NCBI GenBank assembly: GCA_938007995.1
Contig: CALLLW010000029.1
Location: 1-64,000 of the forward strand
Direction: 5' to 3'
Length of the DNA: 64,000 nt
Source of the DNA: an uncultured Granulosicoccaceae bacterium
GTDB lineage: Bacteria; Pseudomonadota; Gammaproteobacteria; Granulosicoccales; Granulosicoccaceae
Shown: piece after piece, positions 45,062-55,328 of the stretch
How positions within the stretch are numbered: the stretch's first letter is position 1
Layout of the letters: each line of letters opens with the position of its first letter
Position numbers and translations under genes: made by a program
Notes under the pieces: generated by a model
Seen by the model: only the letters and a program-made list of their open reading frames with translations
What the model was told of the DNA's origin: nothing
Database searches by the model: none

Positions 45062-46162
45062 ATGTCAGAATACTGGACCGATCTGGTCAAAAGCCTTACG
45101 CCATACGTGCCGGGCGCACAACGCACCGGCACTGATGTAGTCAAACTCAATACCAACGAAAATCCCTACCCCCCATCACCACGGGTAATGCAAGCTATTC
45201 ACAGCGTACAGTCCGACTCGCTACGCCGCTACCCTGATCCGGACTCAACCCAGCTACGTGCAACACTCGCCGAATACCATGGTCTTGCGATTGATCAGGT
45301 GTTCACCGGCAATGGCTCTGATGAAATTCTGGCCCTCGCTTTTATGGCGTTTTTTAAAGGCAAACCGGCTTTACAGTTCCCGCAAATCAGTTACAGTTTC
45401 TACCCGGTTTACTGCGATCTACTGGGTATCACACCAAATAAAATTCCGCTCAATGCAGACTACACGATTGCCCTTGATAAGTTCGGCGCCGCTTCTGCAA
45501 CTGCCGAAGGTTACGGCGGCATTGTCTTTCCCAATCCAAACGCACCCACCGGTATTGCGGTTAGCCTTGCACAGATAAAAGCACTGTTGGAAGAAAACCT
45601 AAGCCAGGTAGTGTTAATCGATGAAGCCTATGCAGACTTTGGTGCTGAGTCTGCTATCAGCCTGATCAATAATTATCCGAATCTGGTGGTTACACGCACG
45701 TTTTCCAAAGGCAGATCACTGGCAGGCCTACGTTTGGGTGCGGCGTTTGCCAGCAGCCCTTTGATTGAAGGCCTGGTACGTACCAAAGATTCATTTAACT
45801 CTTATCCGGTAGACGCCGTCGCGCAAACGGCAGGTATTGCCTCTATTCAGGATGAAAGCTACTACCAGCAAACCATCAGTAAAATTTGCCACACTCGTGC
45901 ACAGACAATCAAGCGACTAGATAGCCTCGGTTATCGCGTGCTGCCAAGCCAGGCAAACTTTATCTTTGCAAGTCCCGGTGACGCTAACGAACGCAACAAC
46001 GGTAATCGCAATGGTGCAGCAGAGATTTTTAAAGCACTCGATGAGCAGAATATTCTGATTCGTTACTGGAACAAACCGGGGCTTGATAACTGGCTACGTA
46101 TTACCATCGGCACGGATGATCAGATGGAGCAGTTCTTCAAGGCTTTGTCAGCGCTTAATTAA
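45062..46162 (+). CDS. hisC: Histidinol-phosphate aminotransferase
   Basis: 366 aa PLP-dependent class I/II aminotransferase of histidine synthesis. Shows KLNTNENPYPPSP, RRYPDPDSTQLRATLAEYHGL, FTGNGSDEILAL, NPNAPTGIAV, IDEAYADF and the PLP-lysine region TFSKGRSLAGLRLG. It stands alone, away from other his genes, as is often the case for the HisC2 type. The stop lies in a palindrome (GTCAGC..GCTGAC, 46148-46171). Confidence 0.93.
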   Translation: MSEYWTDLVKSLTPYVPGAQRTGTDVVKLNTNENPYPPSPRVMQAIHSVQSDSLRRYPDPDSTQLRATLAEYHGLAIDQVFTGNGSDEILALAFMAFFKGKPALQFPQISYSFYPVYCDLLGITPNKIPLNADYTIALDKFGAASATAEGYGGIVFPNPNAPTGIAVSLAQIKALLEENLSQVVLIDEAYADFGAESAISLINNYPNLVVTRTFSKGRSLAGLRLGAAFASSPLIEGLVRTKDSFNSYPVDAVAQTAGIASIQDESYYQQTISKICHTRAQTIKRLDSLGYRVLPSQANFIFASPGDANERNNGNRNGAAEIFKALDEQNILIRYWNKPGLDNWLRITIGTDDQMEQFFKALSALN

Positions 46163-46178
46163 GTGCTGACGCCTTACC

Positions 46179-46213
46179 GGTGGCAGGTAGCAGGTGGCAG
46201 GTGGCAAGTAGCA
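46179..46213. repeat. Five 7-bp tandem repeats after hisC
   Basis: Units GGTGGCA, GGTAGCA, GGTGGCA, GGTGGCA, AGTAGCA lie back to back in the 92-nt gap between hisC and tyrS. Confidence 0.85.
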
Positions 46214-46254
46214 AGCGCCCGGCAAGCTACTGCATCGGGCCGTGTATCAAAGCG

Positions 46255-47508
46255 CTATGATTTGCGCACCAGTATATGACGCTTTTTGCCAAAGGATAAT
46301 TTCACTGCGCCGTCGTTAATACAGTGGCTGTTGTCTATCACCATCTTTTCATCAGCTACTGATACATCGTTAACCTTCACCGCGCCGCCCTTGATCCCGC
46401 GCCGTGCATCACCATTGCTTTTAACCAACTCTGCACGCACCAGCAAACTCAGCAACCCGACCCCACTGTCGAGAGCCGCAGATTCAATATTTATCGTTGG
46501 CAAATCCGCAGCAGTCTGCCCTTCAGCAAACGTAACCCGCGCAGTCTCGGCAGCTTTTTCCGCCGCTTCACGGCCATGGAGTAATGCGGTGACTTCTGTC
46601 GCAAGCACTTGCTTGGCATCGTTTAATTCCGCCCCTTGCAGTGCACCGAGCCTGGCAATCTCATCCATGGGCAACGTGGTGTACAGTTTAAGAAAACGCT
46701 CCACATCAGCGTCTTCGGTGTTACGCCAGTACTGCCAGAAGTCATATTCACCCAGCATGTCTGCGTTGAGCCAAACCGCACCACTGGCTGACTTACCCAT
46801 TTTGCCACCGGATGATGTCGTCAACAGCGGTGAAGTCAGTGCAAAAAGTGCTGATCCATCCAGCCTGCGCCCCAGATCAATACCATTGATGATATTGCCC
46901 CACTGATCGGACCCACCCATCTGCAGTCTACAATCATAACGGCGGTTTAACTCGGTAAAGTCATAGGCCTGCAGGATCATGTAATTGAATTCGAGAAAAG
47001 ACAAAGACTGCTCTCGATCAAGGCGCAGCTTGACGGAATCAAAAGACAACATTCTATTGACGGAAAAGTGTTGTCCGACATCGCGCAAAAACTCAACGTA
47101 GTTAATATCCATGAGCCAGTCAGCGTTGTTCACCATGAGGGCACTGCCACCCTGCTCCTCAAAGCTCAGGTAACTTGAAAACGCTTGTTTGATGCCGGCA
47201 AGATTAGAATCGATATCCGCAGGCGTCAGTAACTTACGCGCCTCATCGCGCAGCGACGGATCGCCAATCATAGAGGTACCACCACCCATCAACGTGATGG
47301 GTCGGTGACCGGTTTGCTGCATCCAGTGCAGCATCATGATCTGGATCAGTGATCCTGCATGTAGGCTGGTTGCTGTTGCATCAAATCCGATGTAGCCGGT
47401 GACTGATTCAGTGGCAAACAGTTTATCCAGCGCGTCATCATCAGAGGTCTGATAGATAAAACCTCTCTCAGACAATATTCTCAGGAAATCAGATTGGTAG
47501 GCAGTCAT
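46255..47508 (-). CDS. tyrS: Tyrosine--tRNA ligase
   Basis: TyrS (417 aa) charges tRNA-Tyr. Class Ic signatures: [16 protein letters not shown] (HIGH-type), GGSDQWGNI and [12 protein letters not shown] (KMSKS-type). A C-terminal S4 RNA-binding domain covers about residues 350-410. Length is normal. Confidence 0.97.
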   Translation of the reverse strand: MTAYQSDFLRILSERGFIYQTSDDDALDKLFATESVTGYIGFDATATSLHAGSLIQIMMLHWMQQTGHRPITLMGGGTSMIGDPSLRDEARKLLTPADIDSNLAGIKQAFSSYLSFEEQGGSALMVNNADWLMDINYVEFLRDVGQHFSVNRMLSFDSVKLRLDREQSLSFLEFNYMILQAYDFTELNRRYDCRLQMGGSDQWGNIINGIDLGRRLDGSALFALTSPLLTTSSGGKMGKSASGAVWLNADMLGEYDFWQYWRNTEDADVERFLKLYTTLPMDEIARLGALQGAELNDAKQVLATEVTALLHGREAAEKAAETARVTFAEGQTAADLPTINIESAALDSGVGLLSLLVRAELVKSNGDARRGIKGGAVKVNDVSVADEKMVIDNSHCINDGAVKLSFGKKRHILVRKS

Positions 47509-47941
47509 AGGTTACACGGTTCGGAAGGCGACACAGCCATACGGCGGGGCCCTCTATTATAACGCAATGGCCGGACCCAAGGGCTGCAACACACATAACA
47601 CGTGCGTAATCCGCAGGAAGGCAAAAACCCGAGGCCGTAACGCTTCGCCACCACAGTCAGCCTGGTAGCAACGGCTGTTTGTGATAAAAATCCGGCTTGC
47701 ACTTTATAACACCTGACCAGCAATCCGACCCTGTATTCAGCCCTGAATCCGGCGTTTAACTGGCGAGGGCTTAGCGCCGTAAACCAATAGCTTGCGCTGT
47801 GGTAGAAACAAAAAGCCGTTAGTAATGTCATCCTACCGATGAAACGGAATGAACTGAGCGGTTCGGGGGTTGTCGGTAACAGAGCTAATACAATTACGCT
47901 CAGCCCTGAGTATTTCACACGTTATTGCAGAGATAAATCTT
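47509..47941. other. Divergent intergenic region tyrS/DUF4399 gene
   Basis: 433 nt. On the minus strand a TATAAT -10 box occurs at 47556-47561, about 45 nt before tyrS; no perfect -35 is seen at 17 nt. A 137-codon minus-strand frame covers most of the region and overlaps tyrS by 4 nt, but its composition (Arg, Cys and Tyr rich, no domain) looks non-coding. Confidence 0.45.
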
Positions 47942-48376
47942 ATGAAATCAAAAGTATACATCCTCGGACTCTCCCTAATTACTGCAGCTGCAGTCTCTTT
48001 GAACGCTTCCGCATCCGATCTGTCCAGTCCTTCACCTGAAGGTGCAAAAGCCTACATCGTGTCGCCTCAGGAAGGTGATTCGGTCAAAAGCCCGGTAACT
48101 GTGGTGTTCGGCCTGAATGGCATGGGTGTCGCACCCGCTGGTGTAGAGAAGGAAAACACTGGTCATCATCACCTGCTTATCAATCAGGAAACCCTGCCAA
48201 AAGAAGGTGAACCGATGGGCGCTCCACCACTGCACTTCGGCGGTGGCCAGACTGAAACTCAGGTCGAGCTCGAGCCAGGCACACACACACTGCAGCTGAT
48301 TCTTGGCAACCACCTGCACGTGCCACACACACCGCCTGTGGTTTCAGAACTGATCACAATAACTGTTACTGATTAG
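47942..48376 (+). CDS. Secreted DUF4399 protein
   Basis: 144 aa with a signal peptide (MKSKVYILGLSLITAAAVSL, cut after ASA). The mature part carries the DUF4399 pattern: AYIVSPQEGDSVKSPVTVVFGLNGMGVAPAG split by short gaps, TGHHHLLIN, FGGGQTET and GTHTLQLILGNH. Multiple His suggest metal binding, but no function is established. The ATG at 47942 is chosen over upstream in-frame codons because of the signal peptide. Confidence 0.88.
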   Translation: MKSKVYILGLSLITAAAVSLNASASDLSSPSPEGAKAYIVSPQEGDSVKSPVTVVFGLNGMGVAPAGVEKENTGHHHLLINQETLPKEGEPMGAPPLHFGGGQTETQVELEPGTHTLQLILGNHLHVPHTPPVVSELITITVTD

Positions 48377-48541
48377 TACCTGACTCGATCCGGCGGCTGT
48401 TCCTGCTCGCCGGATCATACGTTCACAACAACCATACCGTAGTAACCAACACACAGGCCGCCCTGCCAGGGACGCGCCAACCAATAGCAGCAAATGCATT
48501 GATGTGAGAGACTCGACTAACAATCACACGAGTTTCACCGC

Positions 48542-49564
48542 ATGCCGCCAGTTACCGTCTCACTTGAAGAAGTACGCAACACCACCGCCTCTGCGCTAGT
48601 CGCGCACGGTGCGAGTCAATGGATTGCGAACGAAGTCGCGCTTGCTGTTGAAAAAGCAGAAGCAAACGGCAACCTGATCTGCGGCCTCTACTATCTTGAA
48701 AGCTACTGTCAGCAACTGATTACCGGTCGCGTCGACGGCACCATAGAACCTGTTGTTACCAAACCAAAGCCTGCCAGTGTGAAAGTTGATGCTGGTTTCG
48801 GATTTGCTCAGTCAGCGTTTGCCCGCGGTTTGCCCGAAGCGATCAGCGCAGTTAACGCGAATGGCACCTGTTCGCTGGCTGTCTGTCATGCACACACTTG
48901 CACCTCACTTGGATACTTTACCGAACAGATAGCAAAAGCAGGCTATATCGGTATTGGCTTGACTAACGCATCGGCAGTGGTCTCACCTCCCGGTGGCACA
49001 CAACCCGTGCTTGGCACTAACCCGATAGCCATGGCAATTCCTAACGCACCAGGCAATGCCAACAGCAATAACCATGGCGTCAGGTTTCAATTTGACCAGA
49101 GCACCAGCGCAATCGCGCTTGGCAAAATCACCATGGCGGCCGCTGCCGGCGAGGAAATACCGTTAGGTTGGGCTGTAGATAGCGATGGCAAGCCCACCAC
49201 CAATCCGGCAGATGCGCTTAAAGGCTCTCTGGTTTCTACCGGAGGTTATAAAGGCTATGGCTTTGGCCTGATGGCAGAAGTACTTGCCGCAGCGGTGACC
49301 GGCAGTGTGAATTCAGTACACTCCGGCGCGCTCAAGGCACCGCAAGGCAAGCCTCATAATCTGGGGCAGTTTTATTTTATCGTTGAACCCGAGGTATTTT
49401 CCGGTGAGCAGTTCTGGCAGCGCATCGATACACTTTCTGAAGCGGTTGAGTGTCAGCCCGGTGCAAGACTGCCCGGCAGTCAGCGTGAGATCGTCAATGA
49501 AGTCACTATTGAATCTGACGTATGGGATAAAGCCGTGTCACTTGCCAACTATAAGTCAGCGTAA
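48542..49564 (+). CDS. Ldh-family (malate/L-lactate/ureidoglycolate-type) dehydrogenase
   Basis: 340 aa NAD(P)-dependent oxidoreductase of the LDH2/MDH2 superfamily, unrelated to classical LDH. Shows GFGFAQSAFARGLPEAI, CHAHTCTSLGYFTEQIAKAGYIG, PVLGTNPIAMAIP and GGYKGYGFGLMAEVLAA. Substrate cannot be assigned; members act on malate, lactate, sulfolactate, Delta1-piperideine-2-carboxylate or ureidoglycolate. It stands alone, convergent with the SDR gene. Confidence 0.88.
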   Translation: MPPVTVSLEEVRNTTASALVAHGASQWIANEVALAVEKAEANGNLICGLYYLESYCQQLITGRVDGTIEPVVTKPKPASVKVDAGFGFAQSAFARGLPEAISAVNANGTCSLAVCHAHTCTSLGYFTEQIAKAGYIGIGLTNASAVVSPPGGTQPVLGTNPIAMAIPNAPGNANSNNHGVRFQFDQSTSAIALGKITMAAAAGEEIPLGWAVDSDGKPTTNPADALKGSLVSTGGYKGYGFGLMAEVLAAAVTGSVNSVHSGALKAPQGKPHNLGQFYFIVEPEVFSGEQFWQRIDTLSEAVECQPGARLPGSQREIVNEVTIESDVWDKAVSLANYKSA

Positions 49565-49640
49565 ATCACAGACTCAGTACGCTGGCCATATTTGGCTGAC
49601 ACGTTGACAGCTCACCTTTCCACTCACTTGCCAGCCCACT

Positions 49641-50333
49641 TTACGGTGCTGTATGTGCTACACCGTTATCAGATGCATCCAGCTCAAGTAAAAAAGGCAC
49701 TGCTGTCGCTGCCCACTCACTGGCACTTTTGAAATCAGCGGCACCTGAACCAAAGCAACGTTGCAGCATATCGGTATTGATCACACCGGGATTCAGTGGC
49801 ACCGCCGCCACACCCGGTGGCAGATCCTGCGCCAATGCCTGCGTCATTCCCTCAATAGCCCATTTACTGGCGCAATACGCAGCCACGTCAGCCGCTACAG
49901 ATCTGCCCCAGCCACTACTGAGATTAACAATTACTCCTGATCCGCGCTCTACCAGTGCCGGCAGAAACGCTTTACAAATATAAAACACACCTTTCACATT
50001 GGTATCGATAAGACTTGAAAACTCACACTCAGGCACTTGCCACAAAGGGGCGTTTTTATTAATCACCGCAGCGTTGTTAATTAGCAGATCAGGCACACCA
50101 GTCTCGGCCATTACCGATGTACTCCACTCGCTTACACGCACCGCATCGGACTGGTCGACTACATCGAAGCGGTGATCAGCGCCATAGTGATCCTGTAACT
50201 GCTTGATGGCAGCCTCGCTCCTTGCTGTACCCACCACACGATGACCTTCATTAATAAAACCGTCTGTCAGCGCCCTGCCCAATCCCCGGCTAACACCTGT
50301 GACTAAAATCAGTTTTGATGCTGGCAGCGTCAT
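49641..50333 (-). CDS. Short-chain dehydrogenase/reductase
   Basis: 230 aa classical SDR. Nucleotide-binding TGVSRGLGRALTDGF at residues 13-27, NNAAV near 86, catalytic Ser in VNLSSGWG and Tyr-Lys in YCASKWAIEG. Its ATG overlaps the aminotransferase stop by 4 nt, so the two enzymes probably act on related substrates; the pathway is not clear. Confidence 0.9.
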   Translation of the reverse strand: MTLPASKLILVTGVSRGLGRALTDGFINEGHRVVGTARSEAAIKQLQDHYGADHRFDVVDQSDAVRVSEWSTSVMAETGVPDLLINNAAVINKNAPLWQVPECEFSSLIDTNVKGVFYICKAFLPALVERGSGVIVNLSSGWGRSVAADVAAYCASKWAIEGMTQALAQDLPPGVAAVPLNPGVINTDMLQRCFGSGAADFKSASEWAATAVPFLLELDASDNGVAHTAP

Positions 50334-51685
50334 GCACTTTTCTCACAATATAACGAACTGTTAATCGATACAGACAGTTTTTCAACCAATTCATGTATCT
50401 GGTTATCGTCAATAATAAACGGTGGAGCAAGCAGTATGTGATCACCCGACTTACCATCTATAGTGCCACCCATCGGATAACAGATCAGTCCGTTATTAAA
50501 CGCAGCGCTCTTGATCTTTTTATTCACCCCAAGGGCTGGATCAAAAGGCGTTTTGCCGGTTTTGTCTTGCACTATTTCAATACCCACAAACAAACCGCGC
50601 CCGCGTATATCACCAACGAATTCGTGTTGGCCTAATTTATCATTTAGTAACTGCATCAACTTCTCACCCTGATGTTTGCAGCGTAATACCAGTTGCCGGT
50701 CAAGCAATGCATTTACAACGGCCAGTCCCGCAGCACATGCAGTCGGATGCGCAAGATACGTATGTCCATGTTGAAAAAAACCACTGCCTTCACTGATGGT
50801 GTTATAGATTTCATCTGTGCACATCATCGCACCCAATGGTTGATATCCCGCTCCAAGCCCTTTGGCAATAGTAACGATGTCAGGCACGATGCCATCAACC
50901 TCACAGGCAAACAGGCTGCCGGTACGGCCCATGCCGCACATCACTTCATCAAGTATCAGTAAAATTCCATACTGTGTGCAGATCTCGCGTATCCGTTTGA
51001 AGTAACCTTCCACTGCCGCAACTGCGCCAAGCGTGGCACCCACCACCGGCTCGGCAATAAAGCCCATCACACAGTCAGCACCAAGGCGTAGTATTTCAAC
51101 TTCAAGCTCGTTGGCGACTCTCTGACCATAATCGTCTTCTGATTCACCCGCCTGCAAATTCCGATATGCATAGCACGGTGCGATGTGCGAGGTTTCGGGC
51201 AACATGGGCTTGAAAGTTGCGCGACGCCATTCATTGCCACCCGTAGCCAGTGCTCCTACGGTATTGCCGTGATAACTTTGTTTTCTCGCTATCACTCTGT
51301 GACGTTGGAGCTGCCCCTTCTCCACAAAATATTGCCTGGCGAGTTTAAGGCTCGCTTCAACTGCCTCGGAGCCACCGGAAACAAAGTACACACGGTTTAA
51401 ATCACCCGGCGCATTGTCTGCCAAACGCTTTGCCAGTAGCTCTGCCGGTGTACTGGTGAAAAAGCTATTATGCGCAAAAGCCGCCTGGTCAAGCTGAGCT
51501 TTCACCGCCGCGATTACTTCCTGATCACCATGCCCCAGGCACGACACTGCAGCCCCTCCGGAGCCATCGAGGTACTGCTTGCCCTGCGAGTCATAAAGAT
51601 AACAACCTTTGCCGGAAGCCAGAAAAGGCAGATCACTATGGCAGTGGCGCGGAAAAACCGCTGAGTCTTTTTTGCCTTTAATCAT
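50330..51685 (-). CDS. Class III PLP-dependent aminotransferase
   Basis: 451 aa from the ATG at 51685; a TTG at 51694 also is in frame. Class III features: YLDGSGGAAVSCLGHG, YFVSGGSEAVEASLKLARQY, SYHGNTVGAL, ILDEVMCGMGRTG and PLP-lysine TIAKGLGAGYQPLGAM. Close to omega-amino acid/aspartate-type transaminases acting on amines or beta-amino acids. Coupled with the SDR gene and divergent from the CinA-like gene. Confidence 0.9.
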   Translation of the reverse strand: MIKGKKDSAVFPRHCHSDLPFLASGKGCYLYDSQGKQYLDGSGGAAVSCLGHGDQEVIAAVKAQLDQAAFAHNSFFTSTPAELLAKRLADNAPGDLNRVYFVSGGSEAVEASLKLARQYFVEKGQLQRHRVIARKQSYHGNTVGALATGGNEWRRATFKPMLPETSHIAPCYAYRNLQAGESEDDYGQRVANELEVEILRLGADCVMGFIAEPVVGATLGAVAAVEGYFKRIREICTQYGILLILDEVMCGMGRTGSLFACEVDGIVPDIVTIAKGLGAGYQPLGAMMCTDEIYNTISEGSGFFQHGHTYLAHPTACAAGLAVVNALLDRQLVLRCKHQGEKLMQLLNDKLGQHEFVGDIRGRGLFVGIEIVQDKTGKTPFDPALGVNKKIKSAAFNNGLICYPMGGTIDGKSGDHILLAPPFIIDDNQIHELVEKLSVSINSSLYCEKSA

Positions 51686-51785
51686 GCAATTCAATCTCTA
51701 CTGACGAAGTCACAACAAGTTCACGCATGCTGAAATAGTCTCTCCAACTGCACCCCGCTACAACCACCCAAGATGCGTGCAGTCC

Positions 51786-53078
51786 ATGAATGTAGAAATC
51801 CTCTGTACCGGTGATGAAATACTGACTGGTAAAACCACCAACACGAATTACAGTTACATTGCACAGCGGCTAACCGAAAACGGTATCACCGTTGTACACG
51901 GCACGAGCGTCGGCGACAACAGCAGCGCACTGAAAGCTGCCTTTCTGCAAGCTGCCGGGCGCGCCGACGCAGTTATAGTCAACGGCGGTCTCGGCCCTAC
52001 TGTAGATGATTTGTCTCAGCAAACCGCCGCCGATGCAGCGGGTGTTGAGTTGGTATTACACAGCAAGTGGCTCGAAAAACTCAAGCATCACTATAAAAGT
52101 CGCGGCAGAGATATGCCGGAGAACAACTCAAAACAGGCCATGCTGCCCGCAGGCTCACAACTGCTGGATAATCCAATTGGCACTGCCTGCGGCTTTGCCG
52201 TAACCATAGACGAGGCGCAATTTTTTTTCACACCCGGAGTACCACGGGAGATGAAGCGCATGATTAACGAGCAGGTGATGCCGCGATTAAGAAAAATGCA
52301 TGGCAACAATACAGTTACCAGTTTAAAACGATTCCACACATTTGGAATCGGTGAATCAAGAGCAGATCAACTGCTTCTTGATGTTATTCCTGCGAAAAAT
52401 AAAAACGCGATCAAGCTTGGCTTTCAAACTCATTACCCACAACTCGAGACCAAGCTCGCCGTGCAGGCCGCCGATGAGTCGCAGATTAATGATCTGCTTG
52501 ATCCCGTGGTAGCAGAACTCCGCAAACGACTCGGCAATGCGATCCTCTGCGAAGACGATCAAACTATTGAGTCAGTTATTCTGCAAAATCTGCGGGCGAG
52601 TCAAAGCACGTTATCATGTATGGAAATGGCAACCGCCGGTGGTATTGCGCAACGCCTTATGACAGCTCAAATGATATCCCAAATGACATCTTTGAGCGAT
52701 AACACGCTGCTGCGCTGCGAGGTCAGTCCTGGTTTGAAACAGCTGACTGATTCACTTAATCTTGTCACCGATGCCCCACCACTGACTACCGGGCTCGCCA
52801 CAATACTGGCAGAGGCTCATACAAAGTCCTGCGGTTCAACTCATGCACTGGTCGTGCTGACAGAAGAACGCAAAACTGAAACCAGTTCAGACTTGATTGT
52901 CAGCATTGGTATTTTCGGACCAAAAGGCGCCAGCCAACGGCAGGCAATCCTGCCGGGCAAGACAGATTGGACCAGACTGGGCGCGACAGAACTTGCGCTC
53001 GACTGCCTGCGCCGATACCTTGCAGGTCTGCCGGTGAATGAAAAGATAGACTTCGAAAAAACACCGCCAGCAGGTTAA
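51786..53078 (+). CDS. CinA-like protein with degenerate amidase domain
   Basis: 430 aa from the ATG at 51786 (a GTG at 51777 is in frame). The N-terminal MoaB/Mog-like domain is well kept: MNVEILCTGDEILTGKTTNT, VNGGLGPTVDDLS, FFTPGVPREMK. The C-terminal CinA domain (residues about 255-415) lacks the catalytic ESCTGG motif of NMN deamidase: the equivalent stretch reads MATAGGIAQRL. It resembles the E. coli YfaY group, which lacks deamidase activity. Divergent from the aminotransferase gene. Confidence 0.88.
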   Translation: MNVEILCTGDEILTGKTTNTNYSYIAQRLTENGITVVHGTSVGDNSSALKAAFLQAAGRADAVIVNGGLGPTVDDLSQQTAADAAGVELVLHSKWLEKLKHHYKSRGRDMPENNSKQAMLPAGSQLLDNPIGTACGFAVTIDEAQFFFTPGVPREMKRMINEQVMPRLRKMHGNNTVTSLKRFHTFGIGESRADQLLLDVIPAKNKNAIKLGFQTHYPQLETKLAVQAADESQINDLLDPVVAELRKRLGNAILCEDDQTIESVILQNLRASQSTLSCMEMATAGGIAQRLMTAQMISQMTSLSDNTLLRCEVSPGLKQLTDSLNLVTDAPPLTTGLATILAEAHTKSCGSTHALVVLTEERKTETSSDLIVSIGIFGPKGASQRQAILPGKTDWTRLGATELALDCLRRYLAGLPVNEKIDFEKTPPAG

Positions 53079-53355
53079 TCTGCTTTCCACTAGCAAAGCT
53101 CTGGCTTATAGATACTTGGCACAAGCAGCACATTCGGTAATTCGATCGCGGATACAAGACCGGCAACAACTGTTGCCGTGCTCAACGTGGTAGTCGTTAT
53201 GGCCCGAACATGGCCGCAACGCTCGAATTAAAAACTCTCCCTCTGTAATGAATCTGTAGTTTTTCGCTGATAGTCTATCGACTGTGGCACGTACCACCGT
53301 GAACGCGGGGCTGCGCCACGTACTTCCGAACATCAGCGACAAACAAGGAATAATC

Positions 53356-55242
53356 ATGAGTAAAACAGACGAATTATCCTTCGATGAATACGACGAACTG
53401 GTCAATCCAAAGCCTGAAGAAAATGATTTTGACCGGGTGCTAGAGACAGCAATCAGCCGTCGCGAATTATTTAAAGGCGTGATCGCTCTGGGCAGCATCG
53501 CCACACTGGGTAGTCAATTTTTCAGTGACCCGGCAGTCGCATCACAAACACGGTTTGCGTTCGACAAAGTTGACGCCAACACACTCGATGACATCACTTT
53601 GCCACAAGGATACAGCTCTCAGATTGTTGCTCGATGGGGTGATCCGCTCTGGTCTGAAGGCAGCAGTTTTGATCATGATACCCGTGGCACCAGCGACACT
53701 CAGTCTGTGGCTTTCGGCGATAACATCGACGGCATGGAAGTCTATGCACACCAGGGTAAGAACCTGCTTGTAGTGAACAACGAATACACCAACCGTAAGA
53801 TTATCTGGGGCAACAGACCCGATGGCAGGTTTGAAACCGATGACGATGTGATGAAAGGCAAAGCCGCCCACGGTGTGACTGTTGTAGAGATAGCGCAACA
53901 GAACGGCGAGTGGTCTATGGTGCAAGACAGCCCTTTTAATCGAAGGATCACACCAGACACCGAGATGCAGATAACCGGCCCTGCAGCAGGCCACGATCTG
54001 TTAAAAACAGCTGATGATCCGACTGGCACAAAAGCGTTGGGCACCTGGAATAACTGCGGCAATGGTTCCACGCCGTGGGGCACTTACCTCGCCTGTGAAG
54101 AAAACTTCAACGGCTACTTTTCCGCTGAAGATGAAGACCATATAGTTTCAGATGAACTGAAAAGATACGGTGTCTCTTCCAAGGACTGGGGCTATGGCTG
54201 GGCAAAGGTAGACAACCGATTTGATGTGGCTAAAAACCCTAACGAACCGAACCGTGCTGGCTATATCGTTGAGATAGACCCGCGCGATCCAGCATCAACG
54301 CCCAAAAAGCGCACAGCACTGGGTCGCTTCAAACATGAAAACGCTGAAGTTGTTATTAACAACGATGGAAAAATTGTTGTGTACATGGGCGATGATGAGC
54401 GTGGCGAGTTTTTATATCGCTATGTTTCAAACGGCGTATACGCACCAGGTGCCGCTACCGACGAGCTACTTGAAGACGGTAAGCTCTATGTTGCAAAGTT
54501 TCATGATACCGGTGCAGGTGAATGGCTTGAGCTCACACCGGAATCTACCGGCCTTGCAGATAACGCCGAAATTTGTATTCACACGCGCATAGCTGCATCA
54601 GCGGTGGGTGCAACCACAATGGATCGCCCCGAGTGGGTTACCGCGAACCCAAGGGCACCGGAGGTATATTGCGCACTGACCAACAACAAAAACCGGGGTA
54701 TCAAACCGAATGCCGGTGGCGACCTGACTCCGGCCGGCGGACCGAACCCACGTGAAGGCAACAAGTACGGGCAGATTGTCAGATGGCGGCCGGACAATGG
54801 TGATCACACCAGCAACGGCTTTGCCTGGGACCTCTTTGTATTGGCAGGTAATCCTGCGATACATGATGACCTGAATGCAGGCTCTGACAACATAACCGCA
54901 GACAACATGTTCAATTCACCGGATGGAATCAAGTTTGACAGCAACGGTCTGTTGTACATTCAAACCGATGGCAACTATTCAAATGAAGAAGACTTCGACG
55001 GTCATGGCAACAATCAGATGCTGGTCGGCAACCCTGCCACCGGTGAGATCAGACGCTTTCTGGTCGGACCCAACGAGTGTGAAGTCACTGGCTTAACCTG
55101 GAGCGCGGATCGCCGCACCATGTTTGTTGGTATTCAACATCCGGGGGAAAGAGGCAACAGCCACTGGCCTGAAGGCGGCAACGCTGTGCCACGATCTGCA
55201 GTGGTTGCCATCACACGTGACGATGGAGGCATTGTAGGTTAA
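53356..55242 (+). CDS. PhoX-family phosphatase (DUF839), Tat-exported
   Basis: 628 aa from the ATG at 53356 with AAGGA 6 nt upstream; the frame extends to 53284 without a better start. A twin-arginine signal, SRRELFKGVIALGSIATLG, lies at about residues 34-52. PhoX-type blocks: YAHQGKNLLVVNNEYTN, GHDLLKT, NNCGNGSTPWGTYLACEENFNGYF, VEIDPRDPAST, MGDDERGEFLYRYVS and MFNSPDGIKFDSNGLLYIQTDG. The family contains Ca/Fe-dependent periplasmic phosphatases important for marine phosphorus acquisition. No pho box found. Confidence 0.9.
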   Translation: MSKTDELSFDEYDELVNPKPEENDFDRVLETAISRRELFKGVIALGSIATLGSQFFSDPAVASQTRFAFDKVDANTLDDITLPQGYSSQIVARWGDPLWSEGSSFDHDTRGTSDTQSVAFGDNIDGMEVYAHQGKNLLVVNNEYTNRKIIWGNRPDGRFETDDDVMKGKAAHGVTVVEIAQQNGEWSMVQDSPFNRRITPDTEMQITGPAAGHDLLKTADDPTGTKALGTWNNCGNGSTPWGTYLACEENFNGYFSAEDEDHIVSDELKRYGVSSKDWGYGWAKVDNRFDVAKNPNEPNRAGYIVEIDPRDPASTPKKRTALGRFKHENAEVVINNDGKIVVYMGDDERGEFLYRYVSNGVYAPGAATDELLEDGKLYVAKFHDTGAGEWLELTPESTGLADNAEICIHTRIAASAVGATTMDRPEWVTANPRAPEVYCALTNNKNRGIKPNAGGDLTPAGGPNPREGNKYGQIVRWRPDNGDHTSNGFAWDLFVLAGNPAIHDDLNAGSDNITADNMFNSPDGIKFDSNGLLYIQTDGNYSNEEDFDGHGNNQMLVGNPATGEIRRFLVGPNECEVTGLTWSADRRTMFVGIQHPGERGNSHWPEGGNAVPRSAVVAITRDDGGIVG

Positions 55243-55244
55243 AA

Positions 55245-55328
55245 CCGTACCAAACCCCGATACGAACCCAGATACGAACCCAGATACGAACCAGGGTACA
55301 AAGCTTGGTACAAAGCCAGGTACAAACC
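55245..55328. repeat. Seven degenerate 12-bp tandem repeats after phoX
   Basis: Units close to CAGATACGAACC run from 55245 to 55328, directly after the PhoX stop; the middle two are identical, the last three vary to CAGGTACAAACC. Read on the minus strand they give a Val/Phe-Pro/Ser-Gly series, but no convincing gene is there. Confidence 0.85.

Noticed and set aside
47505..47918. 137-codon minus-strand frame upstream of tyrS
   Set aside because: Rich in Arg, Cys and Tyr, no recognisable domain, and it covers the tyrS promoter region with a TATAAT box inside it.
53106..53504. 132-codon minus-strand frame over the start of phoX
   Set aside because: Antisense to a strongly supported PhoX gene; Ser/Arg-rich shadow composition.
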